Below, in pieces: positions 26,596 through 34,929 of a stretch of DNA of 64,000 nucleotides. Position numbers and translations under genes: made by a program. The notes below the pieces were generated by a model, which saw only the letters and a list, made by a program, of their open reading frames with translations, was not told the DNA's origin and made no database searches. Source of the stretch: Solihabitans fulvus (lineage in GTDB: Bacteria; Actinomycetota; Actinomycetes; Mycobacteriales; Pseudonocardiaceae); NCBI RefSeq assembly GCF_008386585.1, contig NZ_VUOB01000073.1, forward strand, positions 19,761 through 83,760, in the 5' to 3' direction. Each line of letters starts with the position of its first letter. The stretch's first letter is position 1.

Positions 26596-27141
26596 ATGGA
26601 GCTGGCGCAAGTGGTTGGCGGCACCGTGGCGCGGCTGCGCGCGGCGGCCGGGATCTCGTTGGCGGACCTGGCGGCCGCCTCGGACATCAGCAAGACCACG
26701 CTGCACGGCATCGAACAGGGCCAGGGCAACCCGACGCTGAGCACGCTGTGGGCGCTGGCCACCGCGCTGCACGTGCCGCTCGGCGAGCTGCTCGAGGCGC
26801 CGGCGACGCCGGTCGAGGTCGTGCGCGCCGACGACGACCGCCCGCGCGTCCTCGGCGACGCCGTCGGCGCCCGCCTGCTGCACCGCATCCGGGTGCGCGG
26901 CACGGTCGAGGTCTACGACGTCGAGGTCGCCGAGCGCCGGCAGGACTCGGCCGCCCACCTGGCCGGCGTCGAGGAGTGCCTCGTGCTGACCAGGGGGCGC
27001 GTCACGACGGGCCCGGTCGACGCGCCCGCCGAGCTGACCGAGGGCGACTCGATCCGCTTCGACGCCGGCCGCCCGCATCTCTACCAGGGGCACACCGGGG
27101 ACAACCGGGCTGTGCTGCTCATGGTCCACCCCGAGCCGTGA
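26596..27141 (+). CDS. XRE-family regulator with C-terminal cupin
   Basis: A 181-residue regulator. Residues 1-65 are a helix-turn-helix (LAAASDISKTTLHGIEQGQG and NPTLSTLWALATAL). Residues 100-180 form a cupin barrel (HLAGVEECLVLTRGRVTTG, LTEGDSIRFDAGRPHLYQG). Proteins of this layout sense small molecules through the cupin and usually control a divergent metabolic gene, here the aminotransferase. A strong hairpin terminator follows the stop. Confidence 0.88.
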   Translation: MELAQVVGGTVARLRAAAGISLADLAAASDISKTTLHGIEQGQGNPTLSTLWALATALHVPLGELLEAPATPVEVVRADDDRPRVLGDAVGARLLHRIRVRGTVEVYDVEVAERRQDSAAHLAGVEECLVLTRGRVTTGPVDAPAELTEGDSIRFDAGRPHLYQGHTGDNRAVLLMVHPEP

Positions 27142-27175
27142 CGTCCCCGACGGACAGCGCGACGGCGGCAAGCGC

Positions 27176-27215
27176 GACGGCGGCGGTGCCCATGCGCGTG
27201 GGCACCGCCGCCGTC
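27176..27215 (+). terminator. Rho-independent-type terminator
   Basis: A perfect 17-bp stem (27176-27192 with 27199-27215, GACGGCGGCGG...CCGCCGCCGTC) and a six-base loop, followed within seven bases by TTTT. It ends the XRE-cupin transcript and lies between convergent genes. Confidence 0.8.
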
Positions 27216-27265
27216 GAGCGGTTTTCCTCCCCCAGATCAGCACTCGCGCCTGGGAGTCAGAGCGC

Positions 27266-28072
27266 TCAGAGGACCGCTCGCACCGTCCAGAAGTCCGAGG
27301 AGAGCGACGCCTCAGTCAGGTAGGCATACGGCATGGTGAAGTAGCCCGCCTGCCCCCAGCCCGTACCCCACGAGTTGCGCACGGTGAACCGCTGCGTCGC
27401 GTCGTCGTACCCGACGGCGAGCACAGCGTGCCCGCCGAGCACCTGCTCGGTCTGCGCGTTCGGCATCGGCACGACGCCCGTCTTGGCCACCTCGGCGCTC
27501 TCGAAACTGGAGTAGACGGTGAACCCGAAGACGAACGGGTACCCGGCCGCGAGGCAGCCCCGGCACTCGTCGAGGGTCTGCGCCACCCGCTGGTAGGAGG
27601 TGACCTTGGCCTTGAGCGCGTCGGCGTAGCACTGCTGCGTCGGCTTGTCCTTGGCCTTCGAGCTGGGCGGGAAGGTGCCGTCGGGCTGCGCGGGCGTGGC
27701 GTCGTAGGGCCACTCGGTCTCCGGGCAGACACCGAGCTGGGCGACGCTCTTGACGCCGTCGCGGATCTGGGCACCGGAGTCGGAGGCGATGTTGCCCTCC
27801 ATCGCGCGCTCGTTGTAGTAGATGAACAGCCGTGACGGCATGAAGTCCTGCGACTGCTTCATCAGGTCGTACTCCACCGCCGCGCCGATCGCGTTCGCGG
27901 TGCAGCTGCCGATCTGCCCCTGGTCGTAGACGGCCGCCTGGCCGCTGCGCAGGTCGACGCTCGGCGGCAGGCTCACCAGTGCGATGCGCGGCGCCGAATA
28001 GAGGTGGTCGCGGGCGTCCGGCAGGTCACGAACCCAGCCGTAGCGGGCGATGCTCCGAGGTGTACTTGCCAC
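27266..28072 (-). CDS. Papain-family (C1A) cysteine protease without signal peptide
   Basis: A 268-residue protease. The active-site Cys sits in DQGQIGSCTANAIGAAVEYD, the His in GGHAVLAVGYDD and the Asn in VRNSWGTGWGQAGYF, so the full catalytic triad and the oxyanion Gln are present. The N-terminus is short with no propeptide and no export signal, so it should be active in the cytosol or exported by a non-classical route. The GTG at 28072 is preceded by AAGGAG. Bacterial C1A proteases of this cytosolic kind are poorly characterised. Confidence 0.87.
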   Translation of the reverse strand: MASTPRSIARYGWVRDLPDARDHLYSAPRIALVSLPPSVDLRSGQAAVYDQGQIGSCTANAIGAAVEYDLMKQSQDFMPSRLFIYYNERAMEGNIASDSGAQIRDGVKSVAQLGVCPETEWPYDATPAQPDGTFPPSSKAKDKPTQQCYADALKAKVTSYQRVAQTLDECRGCLAAGYPFVFGFTVYSSFESAEVAKTGVVPMPNAQTEQVLGGHAVLAVGYDDATQRFTVRNSWGTGWGQAGYFTMPYAYLTEASLSSDFWTVRAVL

Positions 28073-28614
28073 GTGATGCTCCTTCCCGGACCTACGACGT
28101 CGGCGAGGACGGCCATCCCCGTTCCGCCCGGCCGACGCGTGGGATCCGGTGAGTTCATGCCGTCCTTCTCTCGCTGGGACGATGCGCGACGCATGGTGCC
28201 GATGCAGGGTGAATCGCGATCTTCTCTGCCGTGGCGGCGTGATCGTTTTTGTCTTGGTCGTGCGCAGTGCCTGTTGTTCACACGGGCCCAGGGATGACGT
28301 GGACCTATGCCACTAAGAGACACGGCCGTTGGGGCTGATACATGGATCCCCCGGACGTGTGAACGTGAGCTGTCAAGGACCCGCCGTGCACCGCTCGGCA
28401 CGGACCGGCGACGGTGCGAAAATCTCCGGTTTCGGCGACGACGACCGATTTACCGATCGATGGCGAGACCCGATCTGCATGAAGGGGCTCCCGATGCTGC
28501 CCTCGCCGACGATATGGTGCCGTCCGCCTCGGCTCAGTGCCCCACGGGTCGAGGCGTCCCGCATGCCTGCATACGGCGGGACCCTGCCGCGATGGGGAGT
28601 CAACGGAGGTCCGG
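28073..28614. other. Intergenic stretch between the protease and MHS transporter genes
   Basis: About 540 bases separate the two divergent genes. GC is slightly lower than in the coding DNA. No frame shows coding bias or a domain, and I see no strong hairpin. It probably holds both promoters and long 5' leaders. Confidence 0.4.
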
Positions 28615-29958
28615 ATGGCGATCGAGTCACGCCCTGGCTTACCAGGCACCGCAACCATGAAACACAGCGTAATCGGAAATGTGATTCGCGGATCCGTAGG
28701 TAACCTTATCGAGTGGTATGACTGGTACGCATACACCGCGTTCAGTATCTATTTCGCCAGCACGTTCTTCCCCTCTGGCGACCAGACGGCCCAGCTGATG
28801 AACACTGCGGCCGTCTTCGGGGTCGGCTTCGTGATGAGACCCATCGGCGGCTGGCTGTTCGGCCGCTACGCCGACCGGTTCGGCCGCCGCGCCGCGCTGA
28901 CCGTCTCGGTCACGCTGATGGCCCTCGGCTCGCTGGTAATCGCGTTCGCGCCGGGCTACGACTCCGTCGGCGCGCTCGCCCCCGCGCTGCTCGTCGGGGC
29001 CCGGCTGTTGCAGGGCCTCTCGGTCGGCGGCGAGTACTCCACCTCGGCGACCTACCTGTCCGAGGTCGCCGCCGCCCGGCGGCGCGGCTTCTACTCCAGC
29101 TTCCAGTACGTCACGCTGACCTCGGGACAGGTGCTCGCCCTGCTCCTCCAGATCGTGCTCCAGGGCCAGCTGACCACCGCGCAGATGCAGGACTGGGGCT
29201 GGCGCATCCCGTTCGTCATCGGCGCGCTGTTCGCGGTGATCGTGATGTACCTGCGCAGCACCATGGACGAGTCCGAAGTCTTCCAGCTCGCCGAGGACGG
29301 CAGCTCCGGCGACCACGGCACGCTGCGGGTGTTGTTGCGCTACCCCAGGGAATGCCTGCTGGTGGCCGGCCTGACGCTGGGCGGCACGGTGGCGTTCTAC
29401 ACCTACACCACCTACATGCAGAAGTTCATGATCGGCACCAGCCACATCAACAAGAGCACGGTCACCTGGATCAACTTCTTCGCGCTGCTGGTGTTCGTGG
29501 TCATCCAGCCGCTGGCCGGCGCGCTGTCCGACCGGGTCGGCCGGCGCCCCATGCTGCTCGGCTTCGGCATCCTGGGCACGCTGGTCACCGTGCCGCTGCT
29601 GACCGTGTTGTCGCACACGAAGGACCCGCTGATCGCGTTCGCCCTGATGCTGGGCGCGCTGGTGATCGTGACCGGCTACACCTCGATCAACGCGGTCGTG
29701 AAGGCCGAGCTGTTCCCCACCAAGATCCGCGCCCTCGGCGTCGGGCTGCCCTACGCGGTCACCGTCGCCTTCGGCGGCACCGCCGAGTACGTGGCGCTGT
29801 GGCTCAAGGAGTCCGGCCACGAAGCGGTCTTCTACTGGTACGTCTCCGGCTGCATCCTGGTGTCGCTGGTGGTCTACGTGCTGATGCGGGAGACCTCGCA
29901 GGACTCGCCGCTCGAGCGCGAGGCCGCCCTCGTCGGCGCCGGGCCGACGGACCGCTGA
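28615..29958 (+). CDS. MHS-family MFS transporter (KgtP/ShiA-like)
   Basis: A 447-residue, 12-helix carrier. The family opening GNVIRGSVGNLIEWYDWYAY and the loop GRYADRFGRRAALTVS, plus LSDRVGRRPMLLGFG at the second half, identify the metabolite:H+ symporter (MHS) group that includes alpha-ketoglutarate, proline/betaine and shikimate permeases. The substrate is a carboxylate or osmolyte by family, not further resolved. ATG 28615 follows GGAGG; a longer frame from 28537 has no ribosome site. A hairpin terminator follows. Confidence 0.87.
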   Translation: MAIESRPGLPGTATMKHSVIGNVIRGSVGNLIEWYDWYAYTAFSIYFASTFFPSGDQTAQLMNTAAVFGVGFVMRPIGGWLFGRYADRFGRRAALTVSVTLMALGSLVIAFAPGYDSVGALAPALLVGARLLQGLSVGGEYSTSATYLSEVAAARRRGFYSSFQYVTLTSGQVLALLLQIVLQGQLTTAQMQDWGWRIPFVIGALFAVIVMYLRSTMDESEVFQLAEDGSSGDHGTLRVLLRYPRECLLVAGLTLGGTVAFYTYTTYMQKFMIGTSHINKSTVTWINFFALLVFVVIQPLAGALSDRVGRRPMLLGFGILGTLVTVPLLTVLSHTKDPLIAFALMLGALVIVTGYTSINAVVKAELFPTKIRALGVGLPYAVTVAFGGTAEYVALWLKESGHEAVFYWYVSGCILVSLVVYVLMRETSQDSPLEREAALVGAGPTDR

Positions 29959-29967
29959 CCCGATCGC

Positions 29968-29998
29968 CCCGGGGCCGTCGCGGATCGGCGGCCCCGGG
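29968..29998 (+). terminator. Hairpin terminator after the MHS transporter
   Basis: A 10-bp perfect stem, CCCGGGGCCG against CGGCCCCGGG, with an 11-base loop, begins ten bases after the stop codon. No T-run is present, as is common in actinomycetes. Confidence 0.65.
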
Positions 29999-30055
29999 TG
30001 CCGGATCAGAGGAGGCCCGGTCGAGGTCGGCTCGGAATCGGCTCAGGGGGTCGAC

Positions 30056-30490
30056 TCAGGTCGCGTCGGGGTCGAACGGCGGGCGCTGGCCCGGCTGCAA
30101 CGGCTGCTGCGGCTGGCGGGGCGGCTCGACCTGGTGGCCGTTGCTGCCGAGCTGGTCGGCCGTGCTCACGCCTGCCGCAGTGGTGCCGGACATGTTCAGC
30201 GAGTTGCCAAGGCCGGACAGCGCCGAGTTGTCGTCGAGCAGGTACCTGGTGACGGCGGCCTTCGGGTTGAGGTTACGCAGCGCGTTGAGGTCCTCGAGCG
30301 GCTTGCGCAGCTCGTCGAACTCCGGGCCGAGCTCCGAGCGCATCTGCTCCTTGGCGCCGCTGGCGTAGTCGCGCACCTGCTTGACCGCGCGCGCCAGCCA
30401 GGCCGCGGCCTGCGGCAGCTTGTCGGGGCCGAGGATGAACAGCGCCGCCACGAGCAGGATCAGCAGGTGCTCGAAGCTGAGACCGAACAC
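30056..30490 (-). CDS. tatB: Sec-independent protein translocase TatB
   Basis: A 144-residue twin-arginine translocation component. The N-terminal helix VFGLSFEHLLILLVAALFIL is followed by GPDKLPQAAAWLARAVKQV, the TatB hinge and amphipathic helix, then an acidic helical region and a Q/P-rich tail. The GTG at 30490 is preceded by GGGGAGG. It is divergent from a TatA-like gene across a 151-base gap, while tatC is not in the window; actinobacterial tatA and tatC are usually adjacent, so this is an auxiliary locus. Confidence 0.88.
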   Translation of the reverse strand: MFGLSFEHLLILLVAALFILGPDKLPQAAAWLARAVKQVRDYASGAKEQMRSELGPEFDELRKPLEDLNALRNLNPKAAVTRYLLDDNSALSGLGNSLNMSGTTAAGVSTADQLGSNGHQVEPPRQPQQPLQPGQRPPFDPDAT

Positions 30491-30628
30491 GTCAATGCCT
30501 CCCCGTCGCGGGTGTTGCCCCACCCATACTGCTCCAGCAATCCTATTGCACGGTCCCCCGGAAGGTTTCCGACAGTCGACGACCTCGCCAAATCCACGGT
30601 CGGCCGACGCTGCCGGGCCCCGCAGCGG

Positions 30629-30641
30629 CTATCCTGACGGC
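30629..30641 (+). promoter_or_regulatory. -10-like box directly before the TatA start
   Basis: TATCCT at 30630-30635 ends six bases before the ATG at 30642. Transcription would begin at or next to the start codon, so the mRNA is probably leaderless. No clear -35 box is visible. Confidence 0.4.
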
Positions 30642-30917
30642 ATGGGTGGACTGAGTCCCGTGCACTGGCTGATCGTCCTCGTGGTCGTCCTGATCCTCTT
30701 CGGAGCGAAGCGACTGCCTGACGCGGCCCGCGGTGTTGGCCGTTCGCTGCGCATCTTCAAGTCGGAGATGGGCGCGGACCAGGCCGAGAACAAGGATGCC
30801 CAGGCTCCCGCGCCCCGGCCGGCCGAGCCGCCGGCCGTCGAGGCCCCGAGGCCCGTTCAGGCCGCACCGCTCGTGCAGGACCAGGTCCCGCAGCACAAGC
30901 CAGACGGCACCGCGTAG
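30642..30917 (+). CDS. tatA: Sec-independent protein translocase TatA
   Basis: A 91-residue TatA. One N-terminal helix (SPVHWLIVLVVVLILFG) is followed by the FGAKRLPDAARGVGRSLRIF amphipathic helix and a P/A-rich acidic tail. The FG hinge and length fit TatA rather than TatB. It is divergent from tatB with a probable leaderless transcript. A long perfect hairpin follows the stop. Confidence 0.88.
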   Translation: MGGLSPVHWLIVLVVVLILFGAKRLPDAARGVGRSLRIFKSEMGADQAENKDAQAPAPRPAEPPAVEAPRPVQAAPLVQDQVPQHKPDGTA

Positions 30918-30934
30918 TCAGTTCCCTTCGACCT

Positions 30935-30984
30935 TTGCCACAACGGCCTGACCCGCGATCCGCCGGGTCAGGCCGTTGTGGCAA
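30935..30984. terminator. Perfect 21-bp hairpin, bidirectional terminator
   Basis: 30935-30955 pairs perfectly with 30964-30984 (TTGCCACAACGG...CCGTTGTGGCAA), with an eight-base loop. It lies between the convergent TatA-like and phospholipase-fusion genes. The right arm contains the last codons and TGA stop (30968-30970) of the minus-strand gene, so this coding end is part of the terminator stem. AA/TT at both ends gives weak U-tracts in either direction. Confidence 0.85.
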
Positions 30985-32896
30985 TTCCGCGCCGCCGGGC
31001 GACCGCCCTGCCGGCCGCGACCAGCGCGACGCACAGCGTGGCGACGTGCAGCACCAACGCCACCGTCCCCGGCCGGACCTCGAACAGCTCCGGCACGCAG
31101 GCCAGCGCCGTGACCAGCCACGGGTGCACCCGGTTCGCGGCCGGCGTCCTGGCCACCCGCAGCAGGTAGACGCCGAGCATCAGGTGGATCAGGTTCTGTA
31201 GGCCGTCGACCCGCAGCACCAGCAGCGTCGCGTCGGTGCGCCACGAGCCGAGGCCGGTCACCACGAACCCGAAGACGCCCAGCGCGCCGAACACGACGCC
31301 CAGCCCCGCGGCGACCCTGCCCCGGTTGGTCTCGATCCGGTGCGCGGCCAGGTGCGCGCGGCGCTCGGTCGCCGCGACCAGCCGCGCGACGGCCTCCCCC
31401 GCCGCGGCGAACGGGTGGCCGCCCCGCCTGGCCACCCACTTCGCGAACGGCCGGTGCAGCAGCACCGCCAGCGCCAGCTGCGCGCACGCCACCGCGAGCA
31501 CCAGCGTGGCCGGGGGCACTGTGGACGGGTACTGGCGCGCGGCGACGGTGAGGTGCGCCGCCAGCAGCGTCGCCGCGCCGACCCCGGCCAGCACGACCAC
31601 CCGCGCCGAGAGCCTGCCGCCCCGGTAGGCGATGCCGATCTGGTGCACCGCGAGGCCGACCCCGAGCAGGTTCGCGTAGCCCAGCGTCACCGAGGCTCGG
31701 TCGAGCTGGGTGAGATCGACCGCGAGCGTCCCGGCGACCAGCACCGCGACCACCGAAGGACCGAACCTCGCGTGCAGCAGCTCCATCGCCGGGGTCAGGG
31801 CCGTGACCAGCAGATACGCCCCAATCAGCCAGAACGGGTGGGCGAGCAGCTGGCTCAGGCCGCCGAACCGGTAGCCCGACAGCGCGTCCAGCGGCAGCGG
31901 CGCGACGAGCCAGACTAGGACGACGGCGAGCACCGGGCGCAGCAGGCGGCTCATCCGCGCGGACAGGTACTCGGCGTAGCCGCCCCCGCCGGTCCGGACC
32001 GCCAGCCACGCGTCGAGGTTGGCGCGGCCGCCGAGGAAGAACAGCGTCGGCAGCGCCAGCAGCGCCTTGGCCAGCAGCCAGGTGGACGCCGAGGCCAGCG
32101 GGCCGAACCAGCCCCGACTGCCGGCGAGGGCGACCAGCCCGGCGCTGACCAACAGCACCAGCAGGCTCGCCGTCCGCAGCCCGGACAGCTCGCCCCTCCT
32201 GGCCGGCGGGTGGCCGGACCTGCCGCGCGGTTTGCGGACCATGAGCAGCAGGAAGATCGCCACGAGCCCGGTCGACCAGGCCCCGGCCGGCTCCCAGTGC
32301 GGGGTGCCGAAGCGCTGCCGCCACGAGTTGGCCCACACCGCGAAGGCGTACATCGAGGCGGTGCCGTGGCACACCGACCTGGACACGCCCTGGTAGGCCG
32401 AGTCGCAGCGGGCGTCCATCAGCCCGCTCCAGGTGTCGTCGACGAGCCTGCGGGCGTCCGGGCCGAGCGGCTGACCCCGGTACTCGGCGTAGCGCAGCAT
32501 GTCGTAGCCGATGTCGTGCACCTTGCAGGCCAGGTCGAAGTCGTAGGGGCCGGCGCCGAGCAGCGGCGCCGAGCAGTGCGAGTTCGGCTTGTACGCCCGG
32601 ACGGTGCCGTCGCTCATGGTGGCCGTCATCGGCAGGTAGCCGATCAGCGACGGGAAGTCCGCCGGCATCGCGGCCAGCGGGTCCCGGCCCGCCACCGGGT
32701 GGGCCAGGTCGTCGAGGAACCGCGCGATCTGGGTGTGCTCGGCGCCCGGCGCGGCCTGCGGCGCCTCGGCGGGCCGCGAGGCGATGACCCCGGCGACGAA
32801 CACGGCGACCATGACGGCGGCCGTCCGGAGCACGAGCAGCAGGCGCGCCACGCGACCGCGTCCCGACCAGCCGGTGGCCGCGTTGACATCGAGCAT
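30968..32896 (-). CDS. Membrane fusion: phospholipase A2 domain, acyltransferase-3-like domain and DUF4383-like domain
   Basis: A 642-residue protein. Residues 18-40 are a signal anchor. Residues 85-180 are a prokaryotic phospholipase A2 domain: LACKVHDIGYDML carries the C-x-x-H-D active site (Cys124, His127, Asp128), with further disulfide-type Cys at 108, 164 and 176. A polytopic part (about 210-490) then resembles actinomycete acyltransferase-3 proteins (FFLGGRANLDAWLA, ARMSRLLRP, HPFWLIGAYLLVTALTPAME, GVGLAVHQIGIAYRGG), but the usual R-x-x-H catalytic box of helix 1 is not present. The C-terminus (about 530-640) looks like DUF4383 (RVDGLQNLIHLMLGVYLL). The PLA2 part should face the outside. 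Deacylation plus reacylation of a membrane lipid in one chain is an attractive inference. ATG 32896 lies 19 bases after the VOC gene stop. Confidence 0.75.
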   Translation of the reverse strand: MLDVNAATGWSGRGRVARLLLVLRTAAVMVAVFVAGVIASRPAEAPQAAPGAEHTQIARFLDDLAHPVAGRDPLAAMPADFPSLIGYLPMTATMSDGTVRAYKPNSHCSAPLLGAGPYDFDLACKVHDIGYDMLRYAEYRGQPLGPDARRLVDDTWSGLMDARCDSAYQGVSRSVCHGTASMYAFAVWANSWRQRFGTPHWEPAGAWSTGLVAIFLLLMVRKPRGRSGHPPARRGELSGLRTASLLVLLVSAGLVALAGSRGWFGPLASASTWLLAKALLALPTLFFLGGRANLDAWLAVRTGGGGYAEYLSARMSRLLRPVLAVVLVWLVAPLPLDALSGYRFGGLSQLLAHPFWLIGAYLLVTALTPAMELLHARFGPSVVAVLVAGTLAVDLTQLDRASVTLGYANLLGVGLAVHQIGIAYRGGRLSARVVVLAGVGAATLLAAHLTVAARQYPSTVPPATLVLAVACAQLALAVLLHRPFAKWVARRGGHPFAAAGEAVARLVAATERRAHLAAHRIETNRGRVAAGLGVVFGALGVFGFVVTGLGSWRTDATLLVLRVDGLQNLIHLMLGVYLLRVARTPAANRVHPWLVTALACVPELFEVRPGTVALVLHVATLCVALVAAGRAVARRRGIATTA

Positions 32897-32915
32897 TGGG
32901 GGAGATTCCTCGTGG

Positions 32916-33731
32916 TTAGTCGTCGTACGGGTCGTCGGCCGCCGAGCCGAGGTCCCAGTCGTCGGCCAGGGCCGGGTCGATGATCGCGAACCTGGTGCCG
33001 ACCGGGTCGGACAGCACCGCAACGCGGCCGAGCGAGGAAGTGTAGGGCTTGAACCGTAGCCGCGCGCCCAGCCGGCGCGCCCGGTTCAGCGTCTCGTCGA
33101 ACCCGAGGTCGGGGTCGACGGCGAAATGCGCGATCCAACGCGGCGGCACGTCGACGGGTGTGCCCTCGGCCATCCGGACCCGGCCGACCACCGAGTCGCC
33201 GCCGACCGACCACACCACGTAGTCGACCGTCCTGCCGTCGCCGTACTGCTGCTGCTCGAACTCGAACAGCCTGCCGAAGAACCGGTCGGCCAGCGTCGCC
33301 TTGCGGGTCACGAACTCGACCCAGACCAACGCGCCGGGCACCCCTGCCGTGAAACCCCAGTCCGCGGCGGGCTGGCACAGGCCGACCGTCGCCCCGCTCG
33401 GGTCGTCGATCAGCACCTTCGCGCCGACCCCCGGCACCTGGTGCGGGCGCGGCTCGATCACGTGGCCGCCGAACCGCCGGACCGTGCGGATGCTCGTGTC
33501 CAGGTCCTCGACGGCCAGGTAGAGCGTCCAGTCCAGGATCTCGCCCGGGTAGTGCCGCAGGCCGGCGACCGGCTCGCCGAACAGGGTGGCCACGGTGTAC
33601 TCGACACCCTCGGCGTCGCGGCGCGGCTCGTACTCCCAGCCGAACACCGACTCGTAGAACCGGGTGGACGCCGACAGGTCCGAGGTGGCGAGCTCGACCC
33701 AGCAGGGGCTGCCGGGCAGTGCGGTGGTCAC
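32916..33731 (-). CDS. Two-domain VOC (glyoxalase-like) protein
   Basis: A 271-residue protein made of two vicinal-oxygen-chelate modules: residues 5-125 (PCWVELATSDLSASTRFYES onward) and 135-255 (ALVWVEFVTRKATLADRFFGRLF, FAVDPDLGFDETLNRARRLGA). Similar proteins are widespread in actinomycetes with unknown substrates, and some are annotated as hydroxylases without proof. It precedes the phospholipase fusion by 19 bases on the same strand, so the two may be co-transcribed. The GTG start follows GGGAG. Confidence 0.83.
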   Translation of the reverse strand: MTTALPGSPCWVELATSDLSASTRFYESVFGWEYEPRRDAEGVEYTVATLFGEPVAGLRHYPGEILDWTLYLAVEDLDTSIRTVRRFGGHVIEPRPHQVPGVGAKVLIDDPSGATVGLCQPAADWGFTAGVPGALVWVEFVTRKATLADRFFGRLFEFEQQQYGDGRTVDYVVWSVGGDSVVGRVRMAEGTPVDVPPRWIAHFAVDPDLGFDETLNRARRLGARLRFKPYTSSLGRVAVLSDPVGTRFAIIDPALADDWDLGSAADDPYDD

Positions 33732-33761
33732 GGTGTCTCCCAGGGCGGTGTCGGTGCTGCC

Positions 33762-33808
33762 ATGAAGGGTTCCTTCCTGACACTAGGTGTCCTGAAGGGA
33801 CCCTTCAT
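33762..33808. repeat. Long palindromic repeat element
   Basis: ATGAAGGGTTCCTTC (33762-33776) faces GAAGGGACCCTTCAT (33794-33808), one mismatch in 15. Between them GACAC-TAG-GTGTC forms an inner stem. The 47-base element sits between the VOC and VWA genes. GAAGGGT/ACCCTTC palindromes of this kind recur in Pseudonocardiaceae intergenic DNA from my recollection; copy number here cannot be judged from one window. It may act as a terminator. Confidence 0.7.
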
Positions 33809-33812
33809 GACA

Positions 33813-34775
33813 TCAGGGCAGCCGTTGCGAGATCAACAGGGCGGACCCGGCGGCGACCAGGCACAGCAGCGCGCCGATCGCGAAGAACGGCTTGCTCACC
33901 TCGCGGTGCACGGTCTCGTAGCCGATCTGCTGGCCCAGCCGGTCGTAGATCTGTTGCAGCTTCTGGTCGGTGTCGGCCTTGAAGAACTGACCGTTGGTGA
34001 TGTCGGCGAGCTGGTGCAGCGCGTCGTCGTCGACCGGCACCGGGATCCGCTGGCCCTCCAGGTCGATGACGCCGCCCGCGGTGCCGAAGGAGATGGCGTA
34101 GATCGGGATCTTCTGCTTGGCCGCCTCGGCGGCCACGTCGAACTCGTTGCGGCCGACGGTCTGCTTGCCGTCGCTCATCAGCACGATCGCGGCTGGCGGC
34201 GGGCCGCCCGGGATGATCCGGCCGAACTGGTCGACGGCCTGGAGCGCGGCGGCGATGGCGTCCCCGGTCGCCGTGCCCGGCAGCAACTTGATCGCGTCAA
34301 TGCTGTCCAGCACGGGCTTGCGGTCGGTGATCGGCGACACGTTCACGGTTGCCGAGCCGCCGAAGGTGAGCAGCCCCAGGTTCACGCCCGGCGTCATGTT
34401 CTGCACGAACGACTTGGCGGACGCCTGCGCCGACTTGATCCGGCTCGGCTGGATGTCGGTGGCGATCATGGAGTTCGAGATGTCGACGGTCAGCATCACG
34501 GTGGCCCGGTTGCGCGGGACCTTCGTTTCCGCGGTCGGCCCGGCCAGCCCGACGACCAGCAGGATGAACGCGACCGCGAACAGCGCCACCGGCACGTGCC
34601 TGGGCCAGCGCTGCCGCTTCGGCGCAACCCGCTCGAGCAGGTCCAGGTTGGCGAAGCGCAGCACGTGCCGCTTGCGACGGCGCTGGGCCAACACGTAACC
34701 CACCACGATCGCGGCCACCACGGCGAGCAGCGCGAACCACGCGGGGGTCAGGAAACCATCGATCGGCACCCGCAC
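33813..34775 (-). CDS. Membrane-anchored VWA-domain protein (BatA-like)
   Basis: A 320-residue protein. Two N-terminal helices (about 10-28 and 55-77) precede a von Willebrand A domain with MIDAS residues: VDISNSM (D-x-S-x-S), the Thr in PGTATGD and the Asp in VLMSDGKQT. A C-terminal helix (about 297-315) closes it. This is the BatA/YehP-like arrangement found with MoxR ATPases, but no MoxR or DUF58 gene is adjacent, so it is separated from its usual partners. The GTG at 34775 is the first start that gives a normal N-terminus. Confidence 0.85.
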   Translation of the reverse strand: MRVPIDGFLTPAWFALLAVVAAIVVGYVLAQRRRKRHVLRFANLDLLERVAPKRQRWPRHVPVALFAVAFILLVVGLAGPTAETKVPRNRATVMLTVDISNSMIATDIQPSRIKSAQASAKSFVQNMTPGVNLGLLTFGGSATVNVSPITDRKPVLDSIDAIKLLPGTATGDAIAAALQAVDQFGRIIPGGPPPAAIVLMSDGKQTVGRNEFDVAAEAAKQKIPIYAISFGTAGGVIDLEGQRIPVPVDDDALHQLADITNGQFFKADTDQKLQQIYDRLGQQIGYETVHREVSKPFFAIGALLCLVAAGSALLISQRLP

Positions 34776-34929
34776 AGTTAACCCGCCCCGGCATTCACCC
34801 TCGGTGAAGTGGTCCTGTGTCGCTCCCTTCTGGACGGCGGACCCTGCTGGACTGCGGCCCCTTCTTGACGGCGGACGCGCCGACGGGTGGGACCGACGAG
34901 CTTCGGCCCCACCCGTTCGACGGGCCCCG

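Noticed and set aside
33813..34775. MoxR/BatA aerotolerance-type operon
   Set aside because: Only the VWA gene is present. MoxR, DUF58 and transglutaminase genes are absent from both sides.
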